The notes under the pieces are model-generated. The model was not told where the DNA came from and made no database searches. It saw nothing but the letters and a program-made list of their open reading frames with translations. From contig CALGKJ010000080.1 in the NCBI GenBank assembly GCA_937930535.1, forward strand, positions 1 to 64,000: a DNA stretch of 64,000 bases, written 5' to 3'. Shown piece after piece: positions 26,541 to 36,287 of this stretch. The stretch is from an uncultured Clostridia bacterium. Lineage in GTDB: Bacteria > Bacillota > Clostridia > Lutisporales > Lutisporaceae. Within the stretch, counting starts at the first letter, position 1, and each line of letters begins with the position of its first letter. A program made the position numbers and the translations under genes.

Positions 26541-27380
26541 ATGAAAGTACAAAAACTAAAAAAAACAGCAGTATTTTTAATACTAATATGCAGCTTGTTG
26601 TTTGTATTTAATGAAAAAAGCTTAATAATTGCAAAGTCTCAGGGCTACAAAGCATTGAAGGTTTTTGTGCAGGTTAGAAATACAGAAATAATGTCTTATT
26701 TTTACACTTATGAAACAGAGCATTTTATTTTGCGATATAAGGAAAAGGATGAAAATATTATTAGAAATGTAGCAAGAATCTTTGAGGAAAGCTATAATCT
26801 TATAAATCAAGAGTACAATTACTATCCTAAAAATAAGATGATTGTTTTTGTATATGAGGATCAACAGCACATGTGGGATTATCAAAGCTCGGTAAGAGGA
26901 CAGGCTGTTATGGGCTTTTATAGTATGGGAATAATTCATATACTTTCGCCAAATGCATATGAAGAAAACAAACTGAATCCTATAGATTTTTTCGCAGAAA
27001 ATGGTCCCATATTGCATGAGTACACTCACAAGGTTGTAGACGATATAACTAGGGGCAATATAGAGCTATGGCTGACGGAGGGAATTGCATTATATGAAGA
27101 ATATGAAAAAATAGGAATAGAATGGGCTCCTCGCTTTGAGTATGAAACACTTTTTACAGCGGATGAGCTTAGAAATAATTTTATTTCGATTAGAGAGGTT
27201 CAGGCATACAGACAATCCTTTGATGCTGTAAAAATTATTATTGAAGCATATGGAAAGGACAAGCTTATGCAGGTATTACAGTTATTAAGATCAGGTAATA
27301 GCTTGGATGCTGCCTTTTTAAGAGTATATGGCTTTAGTGCAAATGAATATTTGAATAATGATTTAACGCAATTGTTATAG
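26541..27380 (+). CDS. Peptidase MA-like zinc metalloprotease, exported
   Basis: The protein has 279 residues. An N-terminal signal or anchor helix (about 9-25) is followed by a gluzincin-type domain with HEYTH at 159-163 and a downstream WLTEGIALYEEYE that supplies the third zinc ligand Glu. This matches the peptidase MA-like family. It is expected to act outside the membrane. ATG follows AGAAGGTAAAA. Substrate unknown. Confidence 0.82.
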   Translation: MKVQKLKKTAVFLILICSLLFVFNEKSLIIAKSQGYKALKVFVQVRNTEIMSYFYTYETEHFILRYKEKDENIIRNVARIFEESYNLINQEYNYYPKNKMIVFVYEDQQHMWDYQSSVRGQAVMGFYSMGIIHILSPNAYEENKLNPIDFFAENGPILHEYTHKVVDDITRGNIELWLTEGIALYEEYEKIGIEWAPRFEYETLFTADELRNNFISIREVQAYRQSFDAVKIIIEAYGKDKLMQVLQLLRSGNSLDAAFLRVYGFSANEYLNNDLTQLL

Positions 27381-27390
27381 ATAAATAGCT

Positions 27391-27480
27391 TTAAAACTCA
27401 AAATACTTTTTGTTAAGAGCTGCTAATCTCTTTGTGAGAAACAATTGGATAAATTTAATTTTGAAGTTGTTTCTTTATAA
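27391..27480 (-). repeat. Repeat A, copy 6
   Basis: Minus orientation, directly after the peptidase MA stop. It has AACTCAAAATACTTTTTGTT, GAGCTGCTAATCTCTTTGTG and a closing GAAGTTGTTTCTTTA arm. Confidence 0.85.
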
Positions 27481-27679
27481 ATTAGAAGGATGCAGTCATT
27501 TGATGCATCTTTTTATTTTTAGCAAAAAAAAGAGAAAACAAATATCAAATCTGTTTTCTTATATCCGGGGGGATATAAATATAATTTGTTGAGATATTAA
27601 TATTGTAAAATTTTTCTGTCAAATTGCCCATAAGTAAATGTGCCTATATTTATAGGTCTTTAGCCCTATAAATATCAAT
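27481..27679. other. Spacer between repeat A copies 6 and 7
   Basis: A weak hairpin ATGCAGTCATTTGATGCAT (about 27489-27507) is followed by TTTTTATTTTT. It could terminate the peptidase MA transcript. No ORF is supported. Confidence 0.4.
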
Positions 27680-27752
27680 TCGTTAAGAGTTGATTATCTA
27701 TTTGTGAGAAATAACTGGAAAAATTCAATTTTGAAGTTGTTTCTCTATAGAA
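27680..27752 (-). repeat. Repeat A, copy 7 (variant)
   Basis: Minus orientation. It has TTCGTTAAGAGTTGATTATC, TTTGTGAGAAATAACTGG and GAAGTTGTTTCTCTATAG. The GTTGATTATCTATT part resembles the variant arms of copy 1. Confidence 0.8.
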
Positions 27753-28020
27753 TTACAATTTAATTTTAATAATTTTTATGCTATGGTATAATTATAGGGA
27801 AATTAATTTAAGATTGACATATACTATTGAAAACTTGCTATATTAGAGAGTTTTAAGCATTAAACCATAATATACTTGTAAATGCTGATTTTATTATATC
27901 AAAAATAGCATAAACTATTATATATGTTGCTCTTATATATGATATCATGGAATACCATACATTCAAGAATATGTATGTAAATATAAGCTCAATATAGTAA
28001 CACATGAAGGAGTGGGTTAA
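27753..28020. other. Upstream region of walR
   Basis: No ORF. TATGGTATAAT (27783-27793) and TTGACA (27814-27819, with TATATT 19 bp later) are promoter-like elements. Which one is used cannot be told from sequence. Confidence 0.4.
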
Positions 28021-28716
28021 ATGGATTACAGAATACTCGTTGTTGACGATGAAAAGCCTATATCTGATATTATAAAGTTTAATCTTGAAAAGGAAGGCTA
28101 TAAGGTTGTTGTGGCTGAAGATGGACAGCAGGCTATTAATATGACCTATGAGTATAAGCCGGATCTTATAGTATTGGATATAATGCTTCCGATTTTGGAC
28201 GGCTTTACAGTGTGCAAAAAGCTTAGAGAGAATATTAATACACCTATAATAATGCTTACTGCAAAGGAAGAAGAGGTTGACAAGGTTTTAGGCTTGGAGC
28301 TTGGAGCTGATGATTATATGACTAAGCCCTTTAGTGTAAGAGAGCTTATGGCAAGGGTTAAGGCTAATATAAGAAGGGTAAACTTTGCAAGCAGCGGAGG
28401 GGAAGGCAAGGGGCAGGTTATTAAATCAGGTAATCTCATAATAGATTTAAACAGATATGAGGTTAGAAAAAATGATAATGTAATAGAGCTTACCCTCAGA
28501 GAGTTTGAGCTTTTAAGGTATCTTTCCCTTAATGCTGAGCAGGTGTTTTCAAGAGAAACACTGCTTGAGGAGGTATGGGGCTACGAGTACTATGGTGATG
28601 TCAGAACTGTAGATGTTACTGTAAGACGCTTGAGGGAAAAAATTGAGGATGATCCTAGCAGCGCAAAATATGTTCAAACTAAAAGGGGAGTAGGGTATTA
28701 CTTTAGGAGGATATAG
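28021..28716 (+). CDS. walR: Response regulator WalR (YycF)
   Basis: The protein has 231 residues. The receiver domain has the phosphoacceptor D53 (IVLDIMLPILDG) with acidic D9-D10, and K in TKPFSVREL. An OmpR/PhoB winged helix follows (about 135-230; VWGYEYYGDVRTVDVTVRRLREKIEDDP). Placement ahead of walK and yycHIJ identifies it as the cell-wall master regulator. It activates wall-hydrolase genes in Firmicutes. ATG follows GAAGGAG. Confidence 0.95.
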   Translation: MDYRILVVDDEKPISDIIKFNLEKEGYKVVVAEDGQQAINMTYEYKPDLIVLDIMLPILDGFTVCKKLRENINTPIIMLTAKEEEVDKVLGLELGADDYMTKPFSVRELMARVKANIRRVNFASSGGEGKGQVIKSGNLIIDLNRYEVRKNDNVIELTLREFELLRYLSLNAEQVFSRETLLEEVWGYEYYGDVRTVDVTVRRLREKIEDDPSSAKYVQTKRGVGYYFRRI

Positions 28717-28720
28717 TAAG

Positions 28721-30505
28721 ATGTTGAAAAGCATCCAATGGAAGCTTGTTATAATTTCTTTTTTACTGGTATGGCTTGCTATGTCCATTGTAGGGGTTTA
28801 TATTACAGAGCAGTTTAAGAGTACTCAAATGGAAATCATGCAGGATACAGCCAAGACAAGTGCCATGAGATTTGCAGAGACACTGGGAAGTTATTTGGAT
28901 AGGGCATCTGAAACTAGTAAAACCTTTGATATACAAGAAAAGGGTGAGGACTGGTTTTTAAGTCAGGGTCCCCATATACGCTCTGTAGCAATATTCTCAG
29001 GCACTGATGTAGTATACAAAAACAAAAAGTTTGAGGATTACAGAAGCTATATAATTGTACAACTGGAAGAAGTATATAAACGACAGACAGAGCTTTCTGA
29101 AAAGGATGATAGTGATGAATATTATATATATAATACCATTCCTATACGTTCCGGCATTGATAACAGGATTATTGGAGCTTTATATGTAGGGGTGGATTTG
29201 TCTTCTAGCGAGGAAAGCATAAAGGGTATAAGAAGTATGCTCACCAATGCTACGTTTTTGGCTCTTTCTATTACTGTGCTTTTGGGCATAGTATTAGCAA
29301 GAACTATTACGGAGCCTATAAAGGAGGTTACTTCAAAGGCCGAGAAGATGGCAAAGGGTGATTATGGACAGGTAATCACAGTTAAGTCAAATGATGAAGT
29401 TGGACAACTTACTCAGATGTTTAACTATATGTCCTCCAGACTAAAAAATACACTGGAGGAAGTATTTAACGAAAAAAACAAGGTTGATACGATAGTAACA
29501 CATATGACCGATGGTATTATAGCAGTAAATAATCATGGCAAAATAATTCACGCCAATCCAGCAGTTTTTGGTATATTCAATATTGAGGAGCAGGAGCTTG
29601 AAAATAGCAGCTTTGATGATTTTGCCAAGGAGTACGGTCTGAGTATAACAACAGAGGAGCTGTTTAATGGCAGTGAAAAAAACCATAATATCATCTCAAT
29701 AAATAAATCAATTATAAAAATGAATGTAGAACCCTTTAAAAATGAAAAAAATGAAATAAATGGTGTTATAGTTGTGCTACAGGATGTTACTGAGCAGGAA
29801 AAACTGGACAAGATGAGAAAAGAATTTGTTGCCAATGTATCCCATGAACTGAGAACTCCACTTACTACTATTAAAAGCTATACAGAGACGCTTTTGGATG
29901 GAGCTTTGGAAAATAAGGAGTATACTATTAACTTTCTTAATGTCATAAACAGCGAGTCAGATAGAATGACTAGACTGGTAAAGGATTTACTACAGCTTTC
30001 CAAGCTTGATTATGACAACATCCAGTGGAATATGAGAGAAATAAATCTAACCAGTATACTTCAAGAGTGCTTATATAAGATGGATATTTCCGCTAAACAG
30101 AAGGGGCAGAAGCTAACCTTTGAATCGGAAGCGGATAAGCTTGAAGGGTTTGGAGATAAGGATCGCATAGAGCAGGTTATTATTAATATTATCAGTAACG
30201 CTATAAAGTACACTCCTGAAAATGGTGAAATAAAGGTAATGACAGCAAATGATAAGGAATACAATGTAATTACAGTAACTGATACAGGCATAGGTATACC
30301 TAAGGAGGATATTCCAAGGCTATTTGAAAGATTTTACAGGGTTGATAAAGCTCGCTCAAGGGCAATGGGAGGTACGGGGCTTGGTTTATCCATAGCAAAG
30401 CAGATAGTTGAGGCTCATAAGGGCTATATAAAAATAGAAAGTGAATATGGAAAAGGCACACAGGTTATAATAGGCTTACCGCAAAAGAGTACAAGCAAAG
30501 CATAA
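28721..30505 (+). CDS. walK: Sensor histidine kinase WalK (YycG)
   Basis: The protein has 594 residues. Two membrane helices (about 9-30 and 180-200) bracket an extracellular domain of about 150 residues. Then come HAMP (about 195-250), PAS (about 255-360), HisKA with H375 in NVSHELRTPL, and HATPase_c with N, G1 (DTGIGIP) and G2 (GGTGLGLSI) boxes. It is the wall-sensing kinase of WalR. It is separated from walR by 4 bp, so the two are cotranscribed. ATG after GGAGGATATAG. Confidence 0.95.
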   Translation: MLKSIQWKLVIISFLLVWLAMSIVGVYITEQFKSTQMEIMQDTAKTSAMRFAETLGSYLDRASETSKTFDIQEKGEDWFLSQGPHIRSVAIFSGTDVVYKNKKFEDYRSYIIVQLEEVYKRQTELSEKDDSDEYYIYNTIPIRSGIDNRIIGALYVGVDLSSSEESIKGIRSMLTNATFLALSITVLLGIVLARTITEPIKEVTSKAEKMAKGDYGQVITVKSNDEVGQLTQMFNYMSSRLKNTLEEVFNEKNKVDTIVTHMTDGIIAVNNHGKIIHANPAVFGIFNIEEQELENSSFDDFAKEYGLSITTEELFNGSEKNHNIISINKSIIKMNVEPFKNEKNEINGVIVVLQDVTEQEKLDKMRKEFVANVSHELRTPLTTIKSYTETLLDGALENKEYTINFLNVINSESDRMTRLVKDLLQLSKLDYDNIQWNMREINLTSILQECLYKMDISAKQKGQKLTFESEADKLEGFGDKDRIEQVIINIISNAIKYTPENGEIKVMTANDKEYNVITVTDTGIGIPKEDIPRLFERFYRVDKARSRAMGGTGLGLSIAKQIVEAHKGYIKIESEYGKGTQVIIGLPQKSTSKA

Positions 30506-30650
30506 ATTTAAGTAAACAGCATAGAACAAGTATACTTTCTATAGTATTTTTACAGAATATAAATAATCAATTAGTTGGGATATAGGGTTTTTATTATAAT
30601 TGGAAAGGTTATATTATTTTACCCATAATGTAAAATAAGCTTAACTGTGT

Positions 30651-30667
30651 TGTAATAGTGTTGTAAC
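30651..30667 (+). promoter_or_regulatory. WalR-box-like direct repeat
   Basis: TGTAAT-AGTGT-TGTAAC matches the published WalR site TGTWAH-N5-TGTWAH. A TATAAT lies 11 bp downstream (30678-30683). It precedes the secreted-protein gene at 30828 and is in the walK to yycH gap. Confidence 0.55.
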
Positions 30668-30827
30668 AATTCAGAGATATAATATATACAAGGTACAACA
30701 TGGATATCACTATAAAAATGACCATAAGAGTTTACATAAATTAAACCCAAGGGGTCATTTGTTTTTTGGTATACAGCACATCTATTAGGCATTTTTTATA
30801 TTATAATAAATTCCTGGAGGAATTGAT

Positions 30828-31361
30828 ATGTTAAAGAAAAGTTTTATAGCTGTATTTTTAATATTAGCAACACTTGTTTCAACTATCATTACTACAAGTA
30901 TGCCTATATTCGCAGATACCATTGCAAAAGCTAATAATAAAGGCGGCTCACCTATTGTAGAGATATTAAATAATATCGATGGAGTAAAAACCTTTGAAAA
31001 AAGCTATGCCTTATGTGTACGTGCGAAAGAGGGTACAGTAATTACTTTTCAGCAATATTGGTTTAAAACCGATGAAGAAAAATCTGTAGTATTAAAAAAG
31101 AAGCAGTCAGAAAATAGTCTTGATACGATTGGGGAATGGGTGCTTCAGGATAAGACAGAGCAGTGGGAAATTGGAGCTTCCAGCATATATGCAAGATCTG
31201 TAACATGGAAGCTGGGCAGAAATAAGATAGTGCTTAAAGCGAAGGATAAAAATGGAAACACAGAGACATTGACTATGCTGGTTGAATTAGTAGATAAGAA
31301 GCAGGTAAATGATTTTTTAAAAAGTTATATATTAAAAAATATAGGTGAGAGCTTGGATTAA
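30828..31361 (+). CDS. Secreted protein of unknown function between walK and yycH
   Basis: The protein has 177 residues. A cleavable-looking signal peptide ends near MPIFADT (about 28-32). The mature part is beta-rich, with KNGNTETLTMLVELV near the end, which resembles a bacterial Ig-like fold (inference). I do not recognise the family. It lies inside the walRK-yycHI unit, 18 bp before the yycH start frame, with a WalR-like box and a TATAAT upstream. An extracellular accessory or target of the WalRK system is plausible. ATG after CTGGAGGAATT. Confidence 0.65.
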   Translation: MLKKSFIAVFLILATLVSTIITTSMPIFADTIAKANNKGGSPIVEILNNIDGVKTFEKSYALCVRAKEGTVITFQQYWFKTDEEKSVVLKKKQSENSLDTIGEWVLQDKTEQWEIGASSIYARSVTWKLGRNKIVLKAKDKNGNTETLTMLVELVDKKQVNDFLKSYILKNIGESLD

Positions 31362-31388
31362 AGCTTAGAAAAATAAAAGGTGATATTT

Positions 31389-32846
31389 TTGAAAAGAGAA
31401 AGAGTAAAGTCCGTAGTACTCATTTTATTAGTAATATTAAATTTTGTATTAACTACCCGAATATGGCTATATCCATCCATTGAGGGTATTTTTATTATGC
31501 AGCGAAACAATAACAAGCAGTTTTTATATCAAAATGCATCCTATGATATATCTCAGCTTTTTAAGCCGGATAAAGTAATTATTAACGTAGGGAAGCAATA
31601 CAAAATATCAGTTTTAAATAAAAGCGGTGTAGATCAATATGATGTTTTGCTGGATGATTGCAGGGAGTTATTAAGACAAATTTTATCAAATGGAGAAATA
31701 GCATATAAAAGAAAGCCATTTGAGACATTAGATAAGCTGAGAAATGAAATAAGTCTTGAGCTTGTAAGCAATGAACTGGACAATTCAGATACAATTGCAA
31801 ATCTTCTTAAATTGAACAATAATGTTCATGGTGAAATTAAGTGCATTGATACCGTAGTGTTTGTGCCAGGCAGCAGTAAGATTTATTTATATGATAAAAA
31901 GCAGGAGAAGGACTCTTCTGTATTTGAATTTCAGCTGAGCTTTGCGGAAACTGATTTGGAGCGGTACATTAATCAGATTATAAGTCAAAACTCTGAGCTT
32001 AATAAGACTAAATATATATTTTTAAACAAGTATAACGAAGCAATAAGTGATTCACCTGATGGGTATTCCTTTGGCAGAAATGTAATTGTTCCTATAGATA
32101 CAGTCACACTGCCTATTATGGAGGTTAAAAAGGAGTTTGTAAGTGATGGTACAGTTACAGATGAAATAGTAAACTTCTTTGGAAATGAAGCCTCGGAAAT
32201 CAGCAGCAGTGCAGAGCCGGGCGGTGTTTGGAGATTCACTGACCGGGAGGAGGCATCTGTAAAAATTGATGTTAATGGTACATTGGAATATATAAAATTC
32301 AGATTCTCTGGAAGCAGCATTAATGTCAGCTTGCAGGATGCCATGAAAATAAGCTCGGATTTCGTGGATAAGCATATGGGTTTTCCCAGTGATGCCTACG
32401 TCTCTCATATAGATATACAAAACCAGGGCGGGAACATAAGGTATATTATAAAGTACAGCTATAGACAAGAGGGAATACCTATAATTACAAGTACAAATAC
32501 AAACAGGCATACAATAGAGGTTGAAATAGTAGGCAGTGAGGTAAAAAGATATAAAAGGACTGTCAGTCAGATATCTGAAAGAGGAGACAGCTATTTGACT
32601 GTAGGATTTAGCGAAGCAGCGGATCTTATTAAAAGCTGGAATGACAAAAGACCCTCAAACAGCAAGCTAGTATCAATTGATGATATGTATATTGCATACT
32701 ACGAAAGCAATAATGCGCTGACTCCTGTTTGGGTGGTAGATATTACAACCAAAAATCCCCAAGAAGATAAAGAGAGCAAAAAGGAAAAGCTGATTATAAG
32801 ATATGATAAATATACGGAAACGGGAGTAATAATAGATCAGCTTTAA
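31389..32846 (+). CDS. yycH: WalRK accessory protein YycH
   Basis: The protein has about 485 residues with one N-terminal membrane helix (about 8-28) and a large extracytoplasmic part. Position directly between walK and yycI, size and the single-pass topology match YycH. In Bacillus YycH and YycI bind WalK in the membrane and modulate it. I choose TTG at 31389 because AAAAGGTGA lies 5 nt upstream; a GTG at 31380 would overlap this site. Sequence similarity within the family is low, so the call rests mainly on context. Confidence 0.8.
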   Translation: MKRERVKSVVLILLVILNFVLTTRIWLYPSIEGIFIMQRNNNKQFLYQNASYDISQLFKPDKVIINVGKQYKISVLNKSGVDQYDVLLDDCRELLRQILSNGEIAYKRKPFETLDKLRNEISLELVSNELDNSDTIANLLKLNNNVHGEIKCIDTVVFVPGSSKIYLYDKKQEKDSSVFEFQLSFAETDLERYINQIISQNSELNKTKYIFLNKYNEAISDSPDGYSFGRNVIVPIDTVTLPIMEVKKEFVSDGTVTDEIVNFFGNEASEISSSAEPGGVWRFTDREEASVKIDVNGTLEYIKFRFSGSSINVSLQDAMKISSDFVDKHMGFPSDAYVSHIDIQNQGGNIRYIIKYSYRQEGIPIITSTNTNRHTIEVEIVGSEVKRYKRTVSQISERGDSYLTVGFSEAADLIKSWNDKRPSNSKLVSIDDMYIAYYESNNALTPVWVVDITTKNPQEDKESKKEKLIIRYDKYTETGVIIDQL

Positions 32847-32908
32847 GCCAAGGTGTTGCAGCACATTGATGTATATAGGAATTTAACGCAGCGAAGGAGA
32901 TTAATCTA

Positions 32909-33850
32909 ATGGATTGGGCTAAGGCAAAAACTATATTGATAATCGTATTTATAGCCGTTAATGCTTTTCTTGGCTATCATCTCTATAATATCAGCAGAGG
33001 CGATATAATAAATATAAGTCAGGAAAAAAAGGATAACGTAATAAAGTATCTAAATAAGAATAAGATTTATGTTTCGGCTAAGCTGCCTGATAAGGTAGAG
33101 AATATATATCCCGCAGTTGTCAGCTACAGACAATTTACCGATCAGGAAGTTGCTGCACTATTTACGGAAAAGGGAGTTATAAAAGAAACTATTGAGAACA
33201 ACGAGAGAAGGCTGGAGCTGGGGAGCATTGTTATTACCGTTAGAAACAATAGAGAGCTGCACTATTTGGATAAGTCCAAGCAGCCTGTGCCCAATGATAA
33301 TCAAAGGCTGTGTCAGGAAGAAATAAATAAGTTTCTTCAAATGTTAAAGTTTGATAAGGTTAACAAATATTTTGAACGAATCAGCAGCGAGGATGGCTTT
33401 CGAAAGGTTAGGTACGGACAGAGATATAAAACTAACTTTATAGGAGAAAGCCATATAGAAATTCTGGCTTCCAGTAATGGAGTAAGAGAAGCACATATTG
33501 TATGGTTTGGAAGCATACATGAGATAAGAAATGAGGACAGAATAATATCACCTTTGGATGCTCTTAGCAGAACTACGAGCTATTATAAGAAAAATCCAAT
33601 AATAAAGGATTTTGAACAGCCATCAAACAAAACCTACATGATAGCCAGAGGCAATTACAGCAATGTAAGACCAACTTTGATAAATAAGATAGAACAAGGC
33701 TATTATTTAAAGCTGTATGACTCCATTCCTTTGGAAGATCCCTTGACAAACGCCGTACCAGTATGGAAGGTAACAACAGAAAAGCATAACCTTTATATTA
33801 ATGCTTATGATGAGCATATAGAATATGTTGATTATATAGACAAGAATTAA
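32909..33850 (+). CDS. yycI: WalRK accessory protein YycI
   Basis: The protein has 313 residues. It starts MDWAKAKTILIIVFIAVNAFLGYHLY, a membrane helix typical for YycI (DW.k.k.ili..F...N..L), followed by an extracytoplasmic domain of YycH/YycI fold. ATG after GAAGGAGATT. It is the last gene before a compact terminator, so the walR to yycI unit ends here. Confidence 0.88.
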   Translation: MDWAKAKTILIIVFIAVNAFLGYHLYNISRGDIINISQEKKDNVIKYLNKNKIYVSAKLPDKVENIYPAVVSYRQFTDQEVAALFTEKGVIKETIENNERRLELGSIVITVRNNRELHYLDKSKQPVPNDNQRLCQEEINKFLQMLKFDKVNKYFERISSEDGFRKVRYGQRYKTNFIGESHIEILASSNGVREAHIVWFGSIHEIRNEDRIISPLDALSRTTSYYKKNPIIKDFEQPSNKTYMIARGNYSNVRPTLINKIEQGYYLKLYDSIPLEDPLTNAVPVWKVTTEKHNLYINAYDEHIEYVDYIDKN

Positions 33851-33871
33851 TGCGGCACAGCCGCATTTTTG
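33850..33871 (+). terminator. Terminator of the walRK-yycHI unit
   Basis: ATGCGGC / GCCGCAT with an ACA loop, then TTTTG. TATAAT at 33873-33878 may belong to a promoter for yycJ. Confidence 0.75.
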
Positions 33872-33930
33872 CTATAATGAATATTGTATGGATAGTTAAT
33901 ATAATGAACATGTACTATATTGGCTTCCCC

Positions 33931-34058
33931 ATATAGGGTTTTATATAAAATAATCTAGGGAAGCAATCATAAACTTAATTTATACATGGGCTAGTTATTG
34001 CTTCCATTCTAGGTTTTTAGCTTGGAGTAATTTGAGTTTTAAGCTGAAAACCCTATAT
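33931..34058 (+). repeat. Repeat B, copy 3 (largest)
   Basis: Outer arms ATATAGGGTTTT (33931-33942) and AAAACCCTATAT (34047-34058) are exact reverse complements and enclose AGGGAAGCAATCATAAACTT, TTATTGCTTCCATTCTAGG and TTTTTAGCTTGGAGTAATTT. It ends 38 bp before yycJ. Confidence 0.8.
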
Positions 34059-34095
34059 CTATAGAATTTAATAAGCTTTTACTTTGGAGGTTTAA

Positions 34096-34893
34096 ATGGG
34101 GATTAAATTATGTTCACTTGCCAGCGGCAGCAGCGGCAACTGCATATATGTAGGCGGAGATGACGGCGGACTGCTGGTAGATTGCGGAGTCAGTGGAAAA
34201 GAAATAATTAATAATCTGAAAAATATAGGTGTGTGTAATACTACTGTTAAAGGAATATTGGTAACACACGAACACTCAGATCATGTAAGAAGTGTAGGGA
34301 TAGTGTCAAGAAAGCTAAATATTCCAATTTATGCAAATGTTAAAACCTGGGAAGGTATGATGAACAGCATTGGCAGTATTAAAAGCGAAAACATCAGAAC
34401 CTTTAATACAGGTACTGAATTTGACATTTCAGGAATTAACATTAAAAGCTTTAGCATCCCTCATGATGCCGCTGATCCAGTAGGTTATTGCTTTGGCATT
34501 AAAAAACGAAAAATAAGTATAGCAACAGATTTGGGATATTTTAGTGATATAGTTAAGCAAAATATAAAAGGATCAGATTTGGTAGTGCTTGAATCCAACC
34601 ATGACGTTGAAATGGTTAAGGTATCAAGGTATCCATATTTTCTAAAGCGGCGTATATTAGGCAATTCCGGCCATTTATCCAATGAAGCGGCAGGAAATGC
34701 GGCTTATGAGCTGCTTGAGTCAGGCGTAAGAGAAGTACTTCTTGGACATTTAAGCAAGGAAAATAATTTTCCTGAGCTTGCTTATGAAACGGTAAAGAAT
34801 GTTTTAGAGGAAAAAAGGGTCAAGGTGGGCTTTGACATTATGCTTAATATGGCTCCAAGAAGCGGTATCAGTAAATGCTATAATTTAGAATAA
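34096..34893 (+). CDS. yycJ: MBL-fold metallohydrolase YycJ/WalJ
   Basis: The protein has 265 residues. The metallo-beta-lactamase motif THEHSDHVRSV binds the metals, and the N terminus CSLASGSSGNCIYV plus a downstream ...GHLSNE and GHLSKENN agree with YycJ/WalJ. It is thought to be a nuclease linked to cell division and wall homeostasis and is conserved beside walRK. ATG after CTTTGGAGGTTT. Confidence 0.92.
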   Translation: MGIKLCSLASGSSGNCIYVGGDDGGLLVDCGVSGKEIINNLKNIGVCNTTVKGILVTHEHSDHVRSVGIVSRKLNIPIYANVKTWEGMMNSIGSIKSENIRTFNTGTEFDISGINIKSFSIPHDAADPVGYCFGIKKRKISIATDLGYFSDIVKQNIKGSDLVVLESNHDVEMVKVSRYPYFLKRRILGNSGHLSNEAAGNAAYELLESGVREVLLGHLSKENNFPELAYETVKNVLEEKRVKVGFDIMLNMAPRSGISKCYNLE

Positions 34894-34916
34894 ATCTTAA
34901 GGCTTAGCATATTTTT

Positions 34917-34966
34917 ATAAAGAGAAACAACTACAAGAGTTAATATATTCAGTTGGTTATCTATAA
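34917..34966 (+). repeat. Repeat A, copy 8 (partial)
   Basis: AAAGAGAAACAACTACAAG then TCAGTTGGTTATCTATA. It joins the hairpin-1 left arm to the GTTGGTTATCTATA arm of copy 1, so the middle of the repeat is missing. Confidence 0.7.
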
Positions 34967-35093
34967 TAAGCATTTTTTAAATATTAAGTTTATTGCCTAT
35001 GTATGTATTTATAAATAAAAGTTAGGAATCCTATAACTATGGAAAATTTCATGGAAAATAAATAATCCAGCATTGAAATAGGAGGTGGATTCG

Positions 35094-36287
35094 GTGGGCA
35101 ATTTTGATGATGGCAGAGGGGATTATAGACAAAATAATATAAGGCATTTACGTAATAAAAGACCATCAATAGCAGCTTATTTTGCGGTAGGCTTGATAGG
35201 AGCTATTATTGGAGGCTTTATAATGGCTGCAATTGCACCATACTATATATATGGGAAAATACTGCCTTTTCCCGGTAATACGAGAGACGCTACTCGAGAA
35301 CAACAAATGGCGCAGCCAATTGTATTAAATCCAGCGGATAATATAACAGTTGCCAGTGCCGTAGCCAGGAAGGTAATGCCATCCGTAGTAGGCATTAGTA
35401 CCGTTACCATAGAGAGAGATGTTTTTGGCAAAGGAAAAAGGTTAGAGGGCATAGGTTCGGGAGTTATAGTTCATACTGATGGCTACATACTTACAAACTC
35501 ACATGTAGTTACACAAGACCCAAGCAGGATAACTGTTTATTTTATGGATGGAAAAGAGCTTCATGCTGACTTGTTATGGCAGGATGTGACTCTGGACTTA
35601 GCTGTAATAAAGGTTGATGCAAGAAACCTCAATCTTACAGCAGCCGCATTAGGTGATTCTGACAATGTACTGGTAGGTGAAACTGCTATAGCAATCGGCA
35701 ATCCTCTTGGCTTGCGTTATGAAAGAACTGTTACTCAGGGTATAATATCAGGATTAAATCGCAGCATATGGCTATCGGAAACAGAGCTTATGGAGGATTT
35801 GATACAAACTGATGCTGCCATAAATCCAGGCAACAGCGGAGGTCCCCTTATTAACAGCAGCGGGGAAATAATAGGTATCAATACCGTAAAAGCAGCAACT
35901 GCAGAAGGTTTGGGATTTGCTATCCCCATAAATGTAACTAAACCAGTAGTCAGAAAGTTTGCAGAAACTGGAGAATTTGTACCTACTTATATGGGTATTA
36001 AGCTTTTAGACAGTGAATTTGCAAATATTTATTATCCGGAAGTAGATTTAAAAAGAGGTATATTGATCACAGAAGTAATATCAAATGCTCCTGCTGAACA
36101 AGGAGGCTTGAGATCCAAGGATATACTTACACATATAGACAATATTGAAATAAATACGATGCTGAAATTCAAAAGCGTGCTATATGCCAAGAACCCCAAT
36201 GATAGAGTAGTTGTAAGATATTTAAGGGGCGGAAAGATATTTGAAACAGAAATAACACTGCAAGCAAAACCAAGGGAGACTAGATAA
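35094..36287 (+). CDS. htrA: HtrA-like membrane-anchored serine protease (DegP/HtrC type)
   Basis: The protein has 397 residues. One membrane helix lies at about 30-55. The trypsin-like domain has H137 (TNSHVV), D168 (LDLAVIKVD) and S248 (NPGNSGGPL). A C-terminal PDZ domain (about 290-390, [22 protein letters not shown]) follows. It is an envelope quality-control protease. The GTG at 35094 is chosen because AGGAGG lies 8 nt upstream. The stop overlaps the rlmH start. The yycJ-htr-rlmH order matches Bacillus. Confidence 0.93.
   Translation: MGNFDDGRGDYRQNNIRHLRNKRPSIAAYFAVGLIGAIIGGFIMAAIAPYYIYGKILPFPGNTRDATREQQMAQPIVLNPADNITVASAVARKVMPSVVGISTVTIERDVFGKGKRLEGIGSGVIVHTDGYILTNSHVVTQDPSRITVYFMDGKELHADLLWQDVTLDLAVIKVDARNLNLTAAALGDSDNVLVGETAIAIGNPLGLRYERTVTQGIISGLNRSIWLSETELMEDLIQTDAAINPGNSGGPLINSSGEIIGINTVKAATAEGLGFAIPINVTKPVVRKFAETGEFVPTYMGIKLLDSEFANIYYPEVDLKRGILITEVISNAPAEQGGLRSKDILTHIDNIEINTMLKFKSVLYAKNPNDRVVVRYLRGGKIFETEITLQAKPRETR

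Noticed and set aside
29441-29835. Minus-strand frames inside walK
   Set aside because: They are shadows of the PAS region of walK, with no independent signals.
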